DNA from: Collinsella tanakaei
GTDB taxonomy: Bacteria; Actinomycetota; Coriobacteriia; Coriobacteriales; Coriobacteriaceae
Length of the DNA: 64,000 bases
Direction: 5' to 3'
Assembly: GCF_016902615.1 (NCBI RefSeq)
Contig: NZ_JACJMB010000005.1
Location: 1-64,000, forward strand
The translations under genes and the position numbers were made by a program. The notes beneath the pieces were generated by a model. The model was given only the letters and a program-made list of their open reading frames with translations, did no database searches and was not told the origin of the DNA. Each line of letters begins with the position of its first letter. The first letter of the stretch is position 1. Shown piece by piece: positions 19,118-28,135 of this stretch.

Positions 19118-20428
19118 ATGGTAGTAGCAAGCGACGTCAAGCCAGAGGGCTACATCCCTCGCATCGCGGACGCAAAAGTTGAAAAGTTCCTGCGCGTTTT
19201 CGGTGCTGTTGAGATCGCGGGGACCAAGTGGTGCGGCAAGACCTGGACCGCGCTCGAGCACGCGCGCAGCGTGAGCTTCGTGGACACCTCGCTCGGCCTT
19301 GCCCGGGATGACCCCCATGCAATGCTCATCGGAGAGCAGCCCCACGTCATCGACGAATGGCAGCGCGCCCCCGCAATCTGGGATGTCGTGCGGCACGAAA
19401 TCGACCGCGTGCGCGGCCTCAGGGGAGCCTGGATACTTACGGGCTCCTCAACCCCTCTCCCGAAGGACGTTAACAGCCCAGATGATCTGCCGAGCCACAG
19501 CGGCGCGGGACGAATCGGCCAGGTGAGGATGCGCCCGATGACGCTCTCGGAATCCGGCGAGTCCGCGCGTTCCGTATCGCTCTCCGGCCTCTTCCGGGGT
19601 GAGTTCCAGTCCTCTCAGGTGCAGACCGGTGCCGTGGAGCTCGTGGAAGCGGCATGCAGGGGAGGCTGGCCGGAGGCCGTCGACCTCACCGCCGCCGACG
19701 CCCAGCTCATCGCCCGGGAATACCTGAGGCTCCTGCGCCGTGAGAGCATCCCTGCGCAAGGCAAGAGTGGCGATGTCGTCGAACGGCTGCTGTTCTCGCT
19801 CGCGCGCAATCTCGGGCAGGCGGCGACATATAAGACCCTCATCGCCGACATGAGCGACGCCTCTGCGGCGGCTGCCGTATCCGTGAACACGCTCGTCTCC
19901 TATCTCTCGCTCCTCAAGAGCATGTACCTGCTCGAAGAGATACCCGGCTGGTCCCCACCGGCACGCGCGGCAAACCGCGTGCGCACCAAGCCGAAGCGCT
20001 ACCTGGCGGATCCCTCCCTCGCCGTTGCGGCACTCGGCATGTCGCCCCAGGCGCTGCTCGATGACTGGCAGACATTCGGGATGGTGTTCGAGGCCATGTG
20101 CATGCGCGATCTGCTGGTCTATGCGGACGCGCTCGATGAGGCGGCAGACGTGCCCGTGCGCTACTATCGCGACGACACCGGGCTCGAGGCGGATGCCGTC
20201 GTCGAGCTCGCCGACGGGCGGTGGGCAGCCTTCGAGTTCAAGACGAGCGAGGCGCGCGCCGAGCAGGGCGTTGCGAGCCTCAGGCGCTTGCGCGAGCGCG
20301 TCTGCGCCAACCCTTCCGCCCGGACGAAACCGCCTGTGTTTATGGCTGTCATCACCGGGGTATCCCAGTATGCTCGGCGCGTCGAGGACGAGATCTACAT
20401 CGTCCCCCTGACGGCGCTCACCGCATAG
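19118..20428 (+). CDS. AAA+ ATPase with DUF4143 (AAA_14 family)
   Basis: The 436-residue protein has the two-part layout of the AAA_14/DUF4143 family. An N-terminal ATPase carries P-loop GTKWCGKT near residue 35, HVIDEWQRAP as Walker B near residue 76 and an ILTGSS sensor segment. A C-terminal DUF4143 region contains YLSLLKSMYLLEEIPGW and a nuclease-like EADAVVELADGRWAAFEFK stretch resembling a PD-(D/E)xK core. The family is common in gut anaerobes and its cellular role is not established. The start has GGGAGG upstream. It lies in an accessory block between gene remnants and hairpin repeats, so recent gain is plausible. Confidence 0.85.
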   Translation: MVVASDVKPEGYIPRIADAKVEKFLRVFGAVEIAGTKWCGKTWTALEHARSVSFVDTSLGLARDDPHAMLIGEQPHVIDEWQRAPAIWDVVRHEIDRVRGLRGAWILTGSSTPLPKDVNSPDDLPSHSGAGRIGQVRMRPMTLSESGESARSVSLSGLFRGEFQSSQVQTGAVELVEAACRGGWPEAVDLTAADAQLIAREYLRLLRRESIPAQGKSGDVVERLLFSLARNLGQAATYKTLIADMSDASAAAAVSVNTLVSYLSLLKSMYLLEEIPGWSPPARAANRVRTKPKRYLADPSLAVAALGMSPQALLDDWQTFGMVFEAMCMRDLLVYADALDEAADVPVRYYRDDTGLEADAVVELADGRWAAFEFKTSEARAEQGVASLRRLRERVCANPSARTKPPVFMAVITGVSQYARRVEDEIYIVPLTALTA

Positions 20429-20521
20429 GGGATTGCGCGCCCTGCGACCGGCTTGGGGTGGAGCGACTTCGTCCCACAGGGGCATCCGACCCGGGCGCCC
20501 GGTACGCCGGCGCCGTCTTAG

Positions 20522-20860
20522 GGGCAGCGTCCCGGGGCCTCATTCGGCCCAGGCGACCCGCTCACCCGCGAGCAGCTCGCCGCGGTGCTCTGGCGCGCGG
20601 CGGGGGAGCCCGCAGCGGACGCCGACCTCTTGGCGCTTCCCGACGGCGCCGAGGTCTCCCCCTGGGCGGCAGATCCGGTCGAGTGGGCGGTCCCGACGGG
20701 ACTGCTACGCGGCTACAACCACACCGGTGAGCTTGCCCCCGGTGACCCCATCACCCGCGCCCAGCTCGCCATGGTCCTCTACCGCCAGGCCCTTGCTGCG
20801 GTCGAGCAGCCGGCTCTCCATCGTTTCCAGTTTGTCCACCTGAGCTTTTTGTTCTCATGA
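20522..20860 (+). pseudogene. Fragment of an SLH-domain surface protein
   Basis: The frame opens after a stop at 20519-20521 and reads FGPGDPLTREQLAAVLWR, then SPWAADPVEWAVPTGLLRG and LAPGDPITRAQLAMVLYR. These are about one and a half S-layer-homology repeats. There is no signal peptide, start codon or upstream body, and after the SLH part the frame runs into unrelated sequence and stops. It is a leftover of a cell-wall-anchored protein. Confidence 0.75.
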
Positions 20861-21381
20861 GTTCGCGGCCCCGTATGTCGTCCTAGCGCTTGCTATCATC
20901 AACGGACGGCATATGGGGTCGCGGTTTTCCGATGCTGCGCCGGATCGGAGCGCGCACCGGCGCTGCATCTTATCCTTCTCGGTTCATCGCCCGCCTTTGC
21001 TTCCCACCTACCGAGCCGTATCTCGTATCTCGTGATGCTCGGGTGGTACCCGTGCGGGTGCTCTCGCTACTGGATAGGGGACGGTGCTCCTCGTTATGCC
21101 AGCCTGATGGCTGCCGCGTGAGCGTGATGGTGGGGATTTTCCGATAGAGGCATTGAAGGTTTTACAGCAGTTGTATTGAGGATTTCTCAGCTTGGCGATG
21201 CTGCGGGCGGACGGCTCTCATATCATGACGCAGATTCGTACGTTGCTGTATGGGGCGCATTGCGCCGCGGGAGCGATTGCTCACCGGCGGCTCACGTCGA
21301 TGCGTCGTTTGGACGCCGCGCTGCCGCTCGCTATCGGTTCGATGGAGGCTCTGGTACCGGTTCCCCGCATGCCTTGCTTGA
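20861..21381. other. Intergenic stretch before repeat copy B
   Basis: No supported gene. Open frames here lack ribosome binding sites and family features. One on the plus strand runs into the hairpin repeat and ends in it. The sequence around 21130-21190 is AT-rich. Confidence 0.4.
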
Positions 21382-21444
21382 CAACGAACTTGCCAAGAGT
21401 CTCGCCAAGGGGGTCCCTTAGCGAGACTCTTGGCAAGTTCGTTG
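21382..21444. repeat. Long-armed palindromic repeat, copy B
   Basis: Arms of about 30 bases (core AACTTGCCAAGAGTCTCGCC and its complement) with one C/T difference around a three- to five-base loop. It shares the pattern AACTTG-CAA-GTCTCGC-AAGG with copy A at 18514-18572. The two copies bracket the LytTR/ATPase/SLH block. Confidence 0.8.
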
Positions 21445-21612
21445 CCGCGGCGAGCTGGCAGAGCTCCCATGATTCGTCGCTATGATGGCAGCGTGTATGC
21501 TATAGCTGCCGAAACAGGGGTGCTGTCAACAGGGCTGCCAGGTGCCCTTGCACCATGCGGTGGCGTCCGATTGTGTGGGCCTGCCGTCGAGCTTTCTTGA
21601 GGAGATACGCGT

Positions 21613-22812
21613 ATGGTCGATGCTCTCTACATCCATGTGCCGTTTTGCCATGCCCGGTGCCTGTACTGCGATTTCGATTCGAGGGCTTGCCGGGATGGTG
21701 CCGCCTACGATGCCTTTGCGCGCGCGATGGCGGCCTGCATCGAGCGGCTCGGGACGGCAGGTGCGCTCGCATGGTGCCGGACGGCCTATATCGGCGGCGG
21801 TACGCCGAGCGTGCTGGGGGAGGGCCTGGTCGAGATCGTGCGGGCGGTGCGTGCCGCGGCGCCGGAGCTCGTCGAGTTCTCGTGCGAGGCGAACCCGGAG
21901 TCGTTTTCAGCGGAGTTGGCGGCACGGCTTGCCGAAGTGGGTGCGACCCGCGTCTCGCTCGGCGTCCAGAGCTTCGATGACAGGGAGCTGCGCGCGCTGG
22001 GGCGCCTGCATAGCGCGGACACCGCCCGGCAGGCGATCGCGGCCGCGCGCGCTGCAGGGCTCGCCGTGTCGTGCGACCTCATGTGCGGCATCCCGCTTCA
22101 GACCGAGACGAGCTGGGGCGCCTCGCTGGAGGCCGCAGTCGCGACGGAGGTCTCTCACGTGTCGGTCTATCCGCTGACCATCGAGGAGGGTACCCCGTTT
22201 GCCTCGAAGGTCTCGCGCGGGGCGCTGGTAGAGCCCGATGAGGACTTCCAGGCCTGGTGCATGGAGGAGGCGAGGCGCCGGCTGATGGGGGCGGGCATGC
22301 ACCCCTACGAGGTGGCGAGCTACGCGCGGCCGGGTGCGGAATGCGCGCACAACATCGCGTATTGGACGGGCAAGAGCTATCTGGGCCTCGGCCGGTCTGC
22401 GGCGAGCATGCTCGACCGCGCGACCTACGGAAGCCTGCGCGAGGTGCTCGGCCTGCCGGCCGCCTGCGATACCGCGGCGCGCATCCGCTTCGTCCAGACA
22501 ACCGACGCGCTGCCCGGCGTCGGCGCGGATGCGCCTGCCTACGATGTCGAGGAGATGACTGCTCGCGAGGCTGCCGCGGAGGATCTCATGCTCGGCATGC
22601 GGATGGCGCGCGGGGTGGACGAGGGGCTGCTCGCGCGCGCCCGTGAGGTCATCGGCGCCGGCGCGCTCGACGCTGCGGTCGATGAGGCCCTGCACCGCGG
22701 CCTTGCCGTCTGGGCAGATGCGGATGGCTCCCATCGCCTCGCGCCGACGCATGACGGGTGGCTGCTGGGCAACGAGCTCTATGGGCTGTTGTGGAATCTG
22801 GCCTCCTGCTGA
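21613..22812 (+). CDS. hemW: HemW-type radical SAM protein (heme chaperone)
   Basis: The 399-residue protein has the radical SAM motif in FCHARCLYCDF (C-x3-C-x2-C) near residue 12, GGGTPS near residue 58, the SLGVQSFDDRELRALGR signature and the HemW C-terminal region with NIAYWTGKSYLGLG. It lacks the extra cysteine between the second and third cluster ligands that marks coproporphyrinogen dehydrogenase HemN, so the HemW (heme-binding/trafficking) call is preferred. TGAGGAG precedes the start. It is the first gene of a chaperone and RNA-processing cluster. Confidence 0.9.
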   Translation: MVDALYIHVPFCHARCLYCDFDSRACRDGAAYDAFARAMAACIERLGTAGALAWCRTAYIGGGTPSVLGEGLVEIVRAVRAAAPELVEFSCEANPESFSAELAARLAEVGATRVSLGVQSFDDRELRALGRLHSADTARQAIAAARAAGLAVSCDLMCGIPLQTETSWGASLEAAVATEVSHVSVYPLTIEEGTPFASKVSRGALVEPDEDFQAWCMEEARRRLMGAGMHPYEVASYARPGAECAHNIAYWTGKSYLGLGRSAASMLDRATYGSLREVLGLPAACDTAARIRFVQTTDALPGVGADAPAYDVEEMTAREAAAEDLMLGMRMARGVDEGLLARAREVIGAGALDAAVDEALHRGLAVWADADGSHRLAPTHDGWLLGNELYGLLWNLASC

Positions 22813-22950
22813 TCGCTCAGTCTGGATCACGCCGGGCGCCCGGATATCCGAGGTTGTCTGCAAGTATCGTGGGGTGTGAATAGATAAACGCACGGTTCGG
22901 TACAATAGAGCAGTTTCTTTAGAACCTTCCAGGAGGAATCTTTCAGCCAC

Positions 22951-24051
22951 ATGGCCACGATGAACGAAAAAGACTACTACGCGATTCTCGGCGTGCCCAA
23001 GGACGCCAGCGCGCGCGATATCCAGAAGGCCTTCCAGCAGAAGGCCCGCAAACTCCATCCGGATGTCAACAAGGCGCCCGATGCGGAGGAGAAGTTCAAG
23101 GAGGTCTCCGAGGCTTACGCCGTGCTCTCCGATGAGCAGAAGCGTGCACGCTACGATGCCATGCGCTCGGGCAACCCCTTCGCGGGCGCCCCGAGCTCCA
23201 CGCCCTACGGCGGCGGCTACGCCGGTGCGGGCGGCTATACGGGCTCACCCTTCGACGGCTTTCCGTTCGGCGGGGCCGCAGGCCAGCGTCGCCGCGCGGC
23301 CTCCGCGTATAATCCCGAGACGGGCGCCGACGTCGTCGTCGATGTGGAGCTTACCGTCGAGCAGGCCAAGCACGGGGCGCGCCGCGCGGTCAAGTACCGT
23401 CGCTACGAGCCGTGCGACCGCTGCCACGGTTCGGGGTCGGTCTCGAGCGCCCAGGCGCACACCTGCCCGTCGTGCGGGGGCACCGGCACCGTCGAGGTCG
23501 ACCTGTCGTTCCTCTTCGGCGCGGGCACGTTCCAGACGGTCTGCCCCGAGTGCGGCGGCTCGGGCCGCGTGATCTCCGACCCGTGTCCCGATTGCGGGGG
23601 CTCTGGCCGCACGCCGGTGGTGACCGAGGCGGTCGTGGAGTTCCCGGCGGGCACGCACGACGGCGACACCGTCCGCGTGAAGGCGATGGGGCACGCCGGC
23701 ACGAACGGGGCGGCGGGCGGCGACCTTGTGGGCCGCGCGCACGTGGCTGCCGAGCGCCTGGAGGGGCCGGCGCGCCAGGGGTTCTACCTCATCGGGTTCA
23801 TCCTGCCGTTCTTGGTGCTCTCGGCGGTCTCGGGCGTGCTCACGCTGTTTGCCGTCATCTGCATCGTCCCGCTCATACTGGGTATCTCCATGATCGTGCG
23901 CGGCGGCATCCGCGGGCGCAACATGCTGTGGTGGAAGCGCGGCTTCTCCCAGATGGTGGGCGGCTGTGCGAACGGCCTTTTGCTCGCGTTCATCTCCGTG
24001 AGCTTCGCGTCGTGCTCGCGCGGCATGTTCATGCCCTACCGGATGATGTAG
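22951..24051 (+). CDS. DnaJ-like protein with zinc fingers and a membrane tail
   Basis: The 366-residue protein starts as a type I DnaJ: J-domain 8-70 with HPD at 36-38, a Gly/Phe-rich stretch 74-112, and four cysteine pairs at 155/158, 172/175, 198/201 and 212/215. The second C-terminal substrate domain is absent. After a short remnant of domain I (to about 260), residues 278-316 form two adjacent hydrophobic helices and 338-356 a third. Hsp70 recruitment is therefore predicted at the membrane. AGGAGG lies 14 bases before ATG 22951; ATG 22960 is an alternative. A -10-like TACAAT is at 22901. It lies where many Gram-positive genomes carry hrcA. The specific role is unknown. Confidence 0.85.
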   Translation: MATMNEKDYYAILGVPKDASARDIQKAFQQKARKLHPDVNKAPDAEEKFKEVSEAYAVLSDEQKRARYDAMRSGNPFAGAPSSTPYGGGYAGAGGYTGSPFDGFPFGGAAGQRRRAASAYNPETGADVVVDVELTVEQAKHGARRAVKYRRYEPCDRCHGSGSVSSAQAHTCPSCGGTGTVEVDLSFLFGAGTFQTVCPECGGSGRVISDPCPDCGGSGRTPVVTEAVVEFPAGTHDGDTVRVKAMGHAGTNGAAGGDLVGRAHVAAERLEGPARQGFYLIGFILPFLVLSAVSGVLTLFAVICIVPLILGISMIVRGGIRGRNMLWWKRGFSQMVGGCANGLLLAFISVSFASCSRGMFMPYRMM

Positions 24052-24156
24052 CGAGCGCTCTGGACGCGCGGCGGGTGATGCGCGCGCGATACGTTGGGTA
24101 TATCTGATGCGGCCCATGCGGCCACGGTTGCAATGTGATGGGGGAGGAATTCCGTC

Positions 24157-25302
24157 GTGGCGGAGAAAAGGGATTACTACGAGGTGCTGGGCGTCGAGCG
24201 CGATGCCGACCAGCGCACGATCAAGCGCGCGTTTCTGAAGAAGGCGCGCGAGGTCCATCCGGACGTGTCCGACGACCCGGATGCCGAGGCCAAGTTCAAA
24301 GAGGTCAACGAGGCCTACTCGGTGCTCTCCGATGAGCAGAAGCGCGCGAACTACGACCGCTTCGGCTCCGCTGACGGTCCCGGCATGGGCTCGGGCTACG
24401 TCGACTTCTCCGACATCTTCGGCGGCATGGGGATGGACGACATCTTCTCGTCCTTCTTCGGCGGCGGCTCGTCGCGCGGCGGCGGCACCGCGCGCCGCAC
24501 CCACGGCCGCGACATGGCCATCACGCTCACCGTCACGCTCGAGGAGGCGGCGCGCGGCTGCACGAAGACCGTCAGCTACGACCGCCTCTCCACCTGCGAG
24601 GACTGCCACGGCACGGGCGGCGCGGACGGGGCGAAGGAGAAGCAGTGCCCGCGCTGCCACGGCACGGGTTTCGTGACGACGGTCCAGCGCTCCATCTTCG
24701 GCCAGGTCCAGTCGAGCTCGCCGTGCCCGGAGTGCCACGGCGACGGCACCGTCATCGACCGCCCCTGCGACATGTGCGGCGGCCAGGGCCGTATGCCAAC
24801 CCACGAGAAGATCGACATCGAGGTGCCGGCGGGCATCGCCTCCGGCCGCCAGCTGCGCGTGCGCGGCTACGGCGAGGCGGGCTTCCGCGGCGCGCCGTCG
24901 GGCGACCTGATCGTCTCCGTCCAGGTGGCCGAGCACGACCGGTTCCAGCGCAGCGGCGACGACCTGTTCTGCACCGTCGACGTGCCCATGGCGAGCGCCG
25001 CGCTCGGCTGCACGGTCGAGGTCGCGGGCATCCTCGACGACGAGCGCGTGAAGGTCGAGATCCCGGCCGGTACGCAGTTCGGCGACGCCATCACCGTGGA
25101 CGGCTACGGCATGCCGTGCTCCGGCGCCCCCGGAACGCGCGGGCGCCTGATCGTGCGCGCCGCCGTGCGCGTGCCCGAAAAGCTCACCGGTCCCCAGCGC
25201 GAGGCGCTCGAGCGCTTTGCCGAGGCCATGGGCGAGACGACCGCGCCGCGCAAGACCGTGGGCGACCGCATCCGCGACGCCATCGACGACATCCTCGAGT
25301 AG
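24157..25302 (+). CDS. dnaJ: Molecular chaperone DnaJ
   Basis: The 381-residue protein is a complete type I DnaJ: J-domain with HPD near residue 35, Gly/Phe region, four CxxCxGxG-type zinc repeats (CEDCHGTG, CPRCHGTG, CPECHGDG, CDMCGGQG) and both C-terminal substrate-binding domains. It stimulates DnaK ATPase and delivers clients. The GTG start at 24157 follows GGGGAGGA. It follows the membrane-tailed DnaJ variant by 105 bases; grpE, dnaK and hrcA are not in this window. Confidence 0.95.
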   Translation: MAEKRDYYEVLGVERDADQRTIKRAFLKKAREVHPDVSDDPDAEAKFKEVNEAYSVLSDEQKRANYDRFGSADGPGMGSGYVDFSDIFGGMGMDDIFSSFFGGGSSRGGGTARRTHGRDMAITLTVTLEEAARGCTKTVSYDRLSTCEDCHGTGGADGAKEKQCPRCHGTGFVTTVQRSIFGQVQSSSPCPECHGDGTVIDRPCDMCGGQGRMPTHEKIDIEVPAGIASGRQLRVRGYGEAGFRGAPSGDLIVSVQVAEHDRFQRSGDDLFCTVDVPMASAALGCTVEVAGILDDERVKVEIPAGTQFGDAITVDGYGMPCSGAPGTRGRLIVRAAVRVPEKLTGPQREALERFAEAMGETTAPRKTVGDRIRDAIDDILE

Positions 25303-25308
25303 GTCGCC

Positions 25309-26598
25309 GTGGAGGATATAAGCGCACCGACCGTCGCCGTCGTGAATCTCGGTTGCCGGGTGAACCGCGTCGAGAGCGACCGCATGTCCGCCGACCTCGC
25401 GCGGTGGGGTTTCACGCTTGCCGACGAGGACGCGGCGGACCTCGTCATCATCAACACCTGCGCCGTCACGGGCGAGGCCGAGGCGAAGACCCGCAAGGCC
25501 GTCCGCCACGCGCTGGGCCTGCCAGCCCGCCCCTACGTGGTGGCGACCGGCTGCGCGGTGAACCTGCATCCCGAAGCGCTCGCGGCGCTCGGCGATCGCG
25601 TGATCGTGGAGCCGCTGAAGACGAAGGTGGCGCACGTCGCCGCGGACGCCCTCGGCTGGTATGGGGCACCGGTTGCGGACGATGCGGGAACGACCGACCT
25701 TGCCGCCATCACCGGCGGCCGCTGCCGTCTGGGCATCAAGGTGCAGGACGGCTGCAACAACCGCTGCACGTACTGCATCGTGTGGAAGGCGCGTGGCCCC
25801 GAGCGCTCGCGCGCCGTCGAGGACGTGCTCGAAGAGGTGCGCGCGGCGGTTGCGGCTGGCATCCCCGAGCTCGTGCTCACGGGTGTGAACCTGGGCGCCT
25901 ACCGCGACCTCGATGCCGCCGGCGCGCCCGTCGACATCGCGGGGCTCGTCGACGCGGTGCTCGAGCGCACCGACATCCCCCACGTGCGCCTGTCGTCGGT
26001 TGAGCCCATGGACGTCTCGGATGCCCTCATCGAGCGGATGGCGGCAAACCCGCGGCGCGTGGCGCCGTTCATCCACCTTCCCATCCAGTCGGGCTGCACC
26101 GCGACACTGTCGCGCATGGGCAGACCCTACACCGCAGACGACCTCGTGGAGCTCGTCTGCCGCATGCGCGAGACGCTGCCGGCGCTCGCGCTTTCCGGCG
26201 ACCTCATCGTCGGCTTTCCCGGTGAGACCGACGAGGAGTTCGAGGCCACCCGCGAGCTCGTCTCCCGGCTCGGCTTCGCGCGTCTGCACGTGTTCCGCTA
26301 CAGCGCGCGCCCCGGCACCCCCGCCGCGACGATGGAGGGTCAGGTGGCTCCCTCGGTCATGGCGGAGCGCTCGGCGACGATCCGTGCCGACGTTGCCGAA
26401 AGCTCGCGGGCCGATGCCGCGCGCCGGATCGGGACGGTCGAGCGCGCGGTCGTGGAGTACCCCGGGCGCGGCACGCTCGGGTCGTTCCATCGCGTGATCA
26501 TCGACGAGCCTGCCGACCTCGCGGTCGGCACGATCGCCGACGTTGCTATCATGTATGCTGACGAGGAGGGCATCCTGCACGGACGCGTCCGCGCCTAG
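25309..26598 (+). CDS. mtaB: tRNA N6-threonylcarbamoyladenosine (t6A37) methylthiotransferase MtaB
   Basis: The 429-residue radical SAM methylthiotransferase converts t6A to ms2t6A at tRNA position 37. The N-terminal UPF0004 domain has NLGCRVNRVES and INTCAVTGEAE; the radical SAM motif is CNNRCTYCIVW near residue 147; and the conserved LTGVNLGAY, LSSVEPMDV and VGFPGETDEEF follow, then a TRAM-like C-terminus. CRVNRVES instead of CQMN places it in the MtaB group. Its place after dnaJ is the usual one. A perfect 11-base palindrome overlaps the stop codon. Confidence 0.93.
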   Translation: MEDISAPTVAVVNLGCRVNRVESDRMSADLARWGFTLADEDAADLVIINTCAVTGEAEAKTRKAVRHALGLPARPYVVATGCAVNLHPEALAALGDRVIVEPLKTKVAHVAADALGWYGAPVADDAGTTDLAAITGGRCRLGIKVQDGCNNRCTYCIVWKARGPERSRAVEDVLEEVRAAVAAGIPELVLTGVNLGAYRDLDAAGAPVDIAGLVDAVLERTDIPHVRLSSVEPMDVSDALIERMAANPRRVAPFIHLPIQSGCTATLSRMGRPYTADDLVELVCRMRETLPALALSGDLIVGFPGETDEEFEATRELVSRLGFARLHVFRYSARPGTPAATMEGQVAPSVMAERSATIRADVAESSRADAARRIGTVERAVVEYPGRGTLGSFHRVIIDEPADLAVGTIADVAIMYADEEGILHGRVRA

Positions 26599-26608
26599 GC
26601 GCGGACGC
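26585..26608 (+). repeat. Perfect palindrome over the mtaB stop codon
   Basis: GCGTCCGCGCC and GGCGCGGACGC, separated by TA, include the TAG stop. There is no T-run, and translation of phoH begins 20 bases downstream. It may affect coupling or mRNA stability. Confidence 0.5.
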
Positions 26609-26628
26609 GCGCGATACGAAGGGGGACC

Positions 26629-27633
26629 ATGGATTCTGCCAAGGTGCGACTGTCCATTCCGGAGGGGCTCGACCCCGCGGCGATCACGGGCGCGGGCGAT
26701 GCTGTGCTGCGCGCCGTCGAGGAGCGCACGAGCGCGTGCGTGACGCTGCGCGGCGACGCCATCTCGCTCGCGGGCGCCCCCGACGAGGTGGAGCTTGTCA
26801 CGCGGCTCTTCACGAACCTCATGCGCGACGCCTCGCACGGCGTGCCCGTCACGCCCGACGACGCGGTGCGTGCGCTCGATGCGCTGCGCATGTCGCGCTC
26901 GGACCTCTCGGCCCTTTCCGACGACATCCTGCTGACGTACCGCGGTCACGCCATCCGGCCCAAGACGATCGGCCAGAAGCGCTATATCGACGCCATCCGG
27001 AACAACACGCTGACGTTTTGCATGGGCCCTGCCGGTACGGGAAAGACCTATCTCGCCATGGCTATCGCCGTGGCGGCGCTCAAGCGCCACGAGGTCGGTC
27101 GCATCGTGCTCACGCGTCCGGTCGTGGAGGCCGGCGAGAACCTGGGCTTTCTGCCCGGCACGCTGCAGGAGAAGATCGACCCGTATGTGCGCCCGCTTTT
27201 CGACGCGCTGTTCGACATGACGGATATGGAGCGCGGCTACGCCCTTGTGGAGCAGGGCGTCATCGAGATCGCCCCGCTCGCCTACATGCGCGGTCGCACG
27301 CTGAACGACGCCATCGTGGTGCTCGACGAGGCGCAGAACACCACGCCCGAGCAGATGAAGATGTTCCTGACGCGCCTGGGGTTCAACTCCAAGTTCATCA
27401 TCACGGGCGACACCACCCAGCGCGACTTGCCCGGCCGCCGCGGGGGCCTCACCGATATCGAGGAGATCCTCGCCGGGGTGGACGATGTCGCCTTCATCCA
27501 TCTCAACCGGTCCGACGTCGTGCGCCACGCGCTCGTGGGGCGCATCGTCGAGGCCTATGACGCCTACGAGGAGGCGCATGCCGATGCCGGCCGCGCCTGG
27601 GAGGGAGGACGCCATGGGCGTGCTCATCAGTAA
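26629..27633 (+). CDS. phoH: PhoH-family ATPase
   Basis: The 334-residue protein has a KH-like N-terminus and the PhoH core: GPAGTGKTYLAMA near residue 128, LTRPVVEAGENLGFLPG, VVLDEAQNTTPEQMKMFLTR as Walker B, and ITGDTTQRDLP. PhoH proteins are RNA-associated ATPases thought to act with YbeY in RNA maturation. Its 3' end overlaps ybeY by 20 bases. GGGGGA precedes the start. Confidence 0.94.
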   Translation: MDSAKVRLSIPEGLDPAAITGAGDAVLRAVEERTSACVTLRGDAISLAGAPDEVELVTRLFTNLMRDASHGVPVTPDDAVRALDALRMSRSDLSALSDDILLTYRGHAIRPKTIGQKRYIDAIRNNTLTFCMGPAGTGKTYLAMAIAVAALKRHEVGRIVLTRPVVEAGENLGFLPGTLQEKIDPYVRPLFDALFDMTDMERGYALVEQGVIEIAPLAYMRGRTLNDAIVVLDEAQNTTPEQMKMFLTRLGFNSKFIITGDTTQRDLPGRRGGLTDIEEILAGVDDVAFIHLNRSDVVRHALVGRIVEAYDAYEEAHADAGRAWEGGRHGRAHQ

Positions 27634-28126
27634 CGACGCTGAGCTCGATACGCTCATCTCCGATCGCGACATCGAGGCCGCCGTCGCCGCGACGCTGGCG
27701 CACGAGGGCGTCGAGCGCCCGGTGGAGGTCTCCGTCTCGTTCGTGGACGACGAGGAGATGCGCGGCCTCAACAGCACCTGGCGCCAGATCGACGCGCCGA
27801 CCGACGTGCTGTCCTTCGAGTGCGATTCGCCGTTCGACGAGGATATCCCGCAGGGTGAGTCGGTGGAGCTGGGCGACGTGATCTTGGCTCCCGGCGTCAT
27901 CGCGCACCAGGCGCCCGAGTTCGACGCGACGCCTGCCGAGGAATGCCGCCTCATGCTCGTGCACGGCCTGCTGCACCTGCTCGGCTACGACCATCTCGAC
28001 GATGAGGAGGCCGCCGCGATGGAGGCGCGCGAGGAGGAGATCCTGCGTGCGCTCGCCTCCGAGCGCGGTGAGGACCCCGACACCGTGCGTATCGGCCCCA
28101 CGACTCGCCATCACGGCGAACGGTAG
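27614..28126 (+). CDS. ybeY: rRNA maturation endoribonuclease YbeY
   Basis: The 170-residue metalloenzyme has the zinc-binding HGLLHLLGYDH (H-x3-H-x5-H) near residue 116 and DVLSFECDSPF before it. It takes part in 16S rRNA 3' end maturation and ribosome quality control. ATG 27614 has GGAGGGAGG upstream; a longer in-frame start lies deep inside phoH and is rejected. It has a C-terminal acidic extension of about 25 residues. Confidence 0.94.
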   Translation: MGVLISNDAELDTLISDRDIEAAVAATLAHEGVERPVEVSVSFVDDEEMRGLNSTWRQIDAPTDVLSFECDSPFDEDIPQGESVELGDVILAPGVIAHQAPEFDATPAEECRLMLVHGLLHLLGYDHLDDEEAAAMEAREEEILRALASERGEDPDTVRIGPTTRHHGER

Positions 28127-28135
28127 GGCAGCGCC

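Noticed and set aside
21176-21421. Plus-strand open frame running into hairpin repeat copy B
   Set aside because: No ribosome binding site or family features, and its end is dictated by the repeat.
21613-22812. Coproporphyrinogen III dehydrogenase (HemN) for the radical SAM gene
   Set aside because: The motif FCHARCLYCDF lacks the extra cysteine seen in HemN, and the gene context is that of HemW.
23245-27954. A minus-strand open frame of over 1,500 codons antisense to dnaJ, mtaB and phoH
   Set aside because: It mirrors the codon bias of conserved plus-strand genes in high-GC DNA, is rich in His/Arg/Ala, and has no domain or ribosome binding site.
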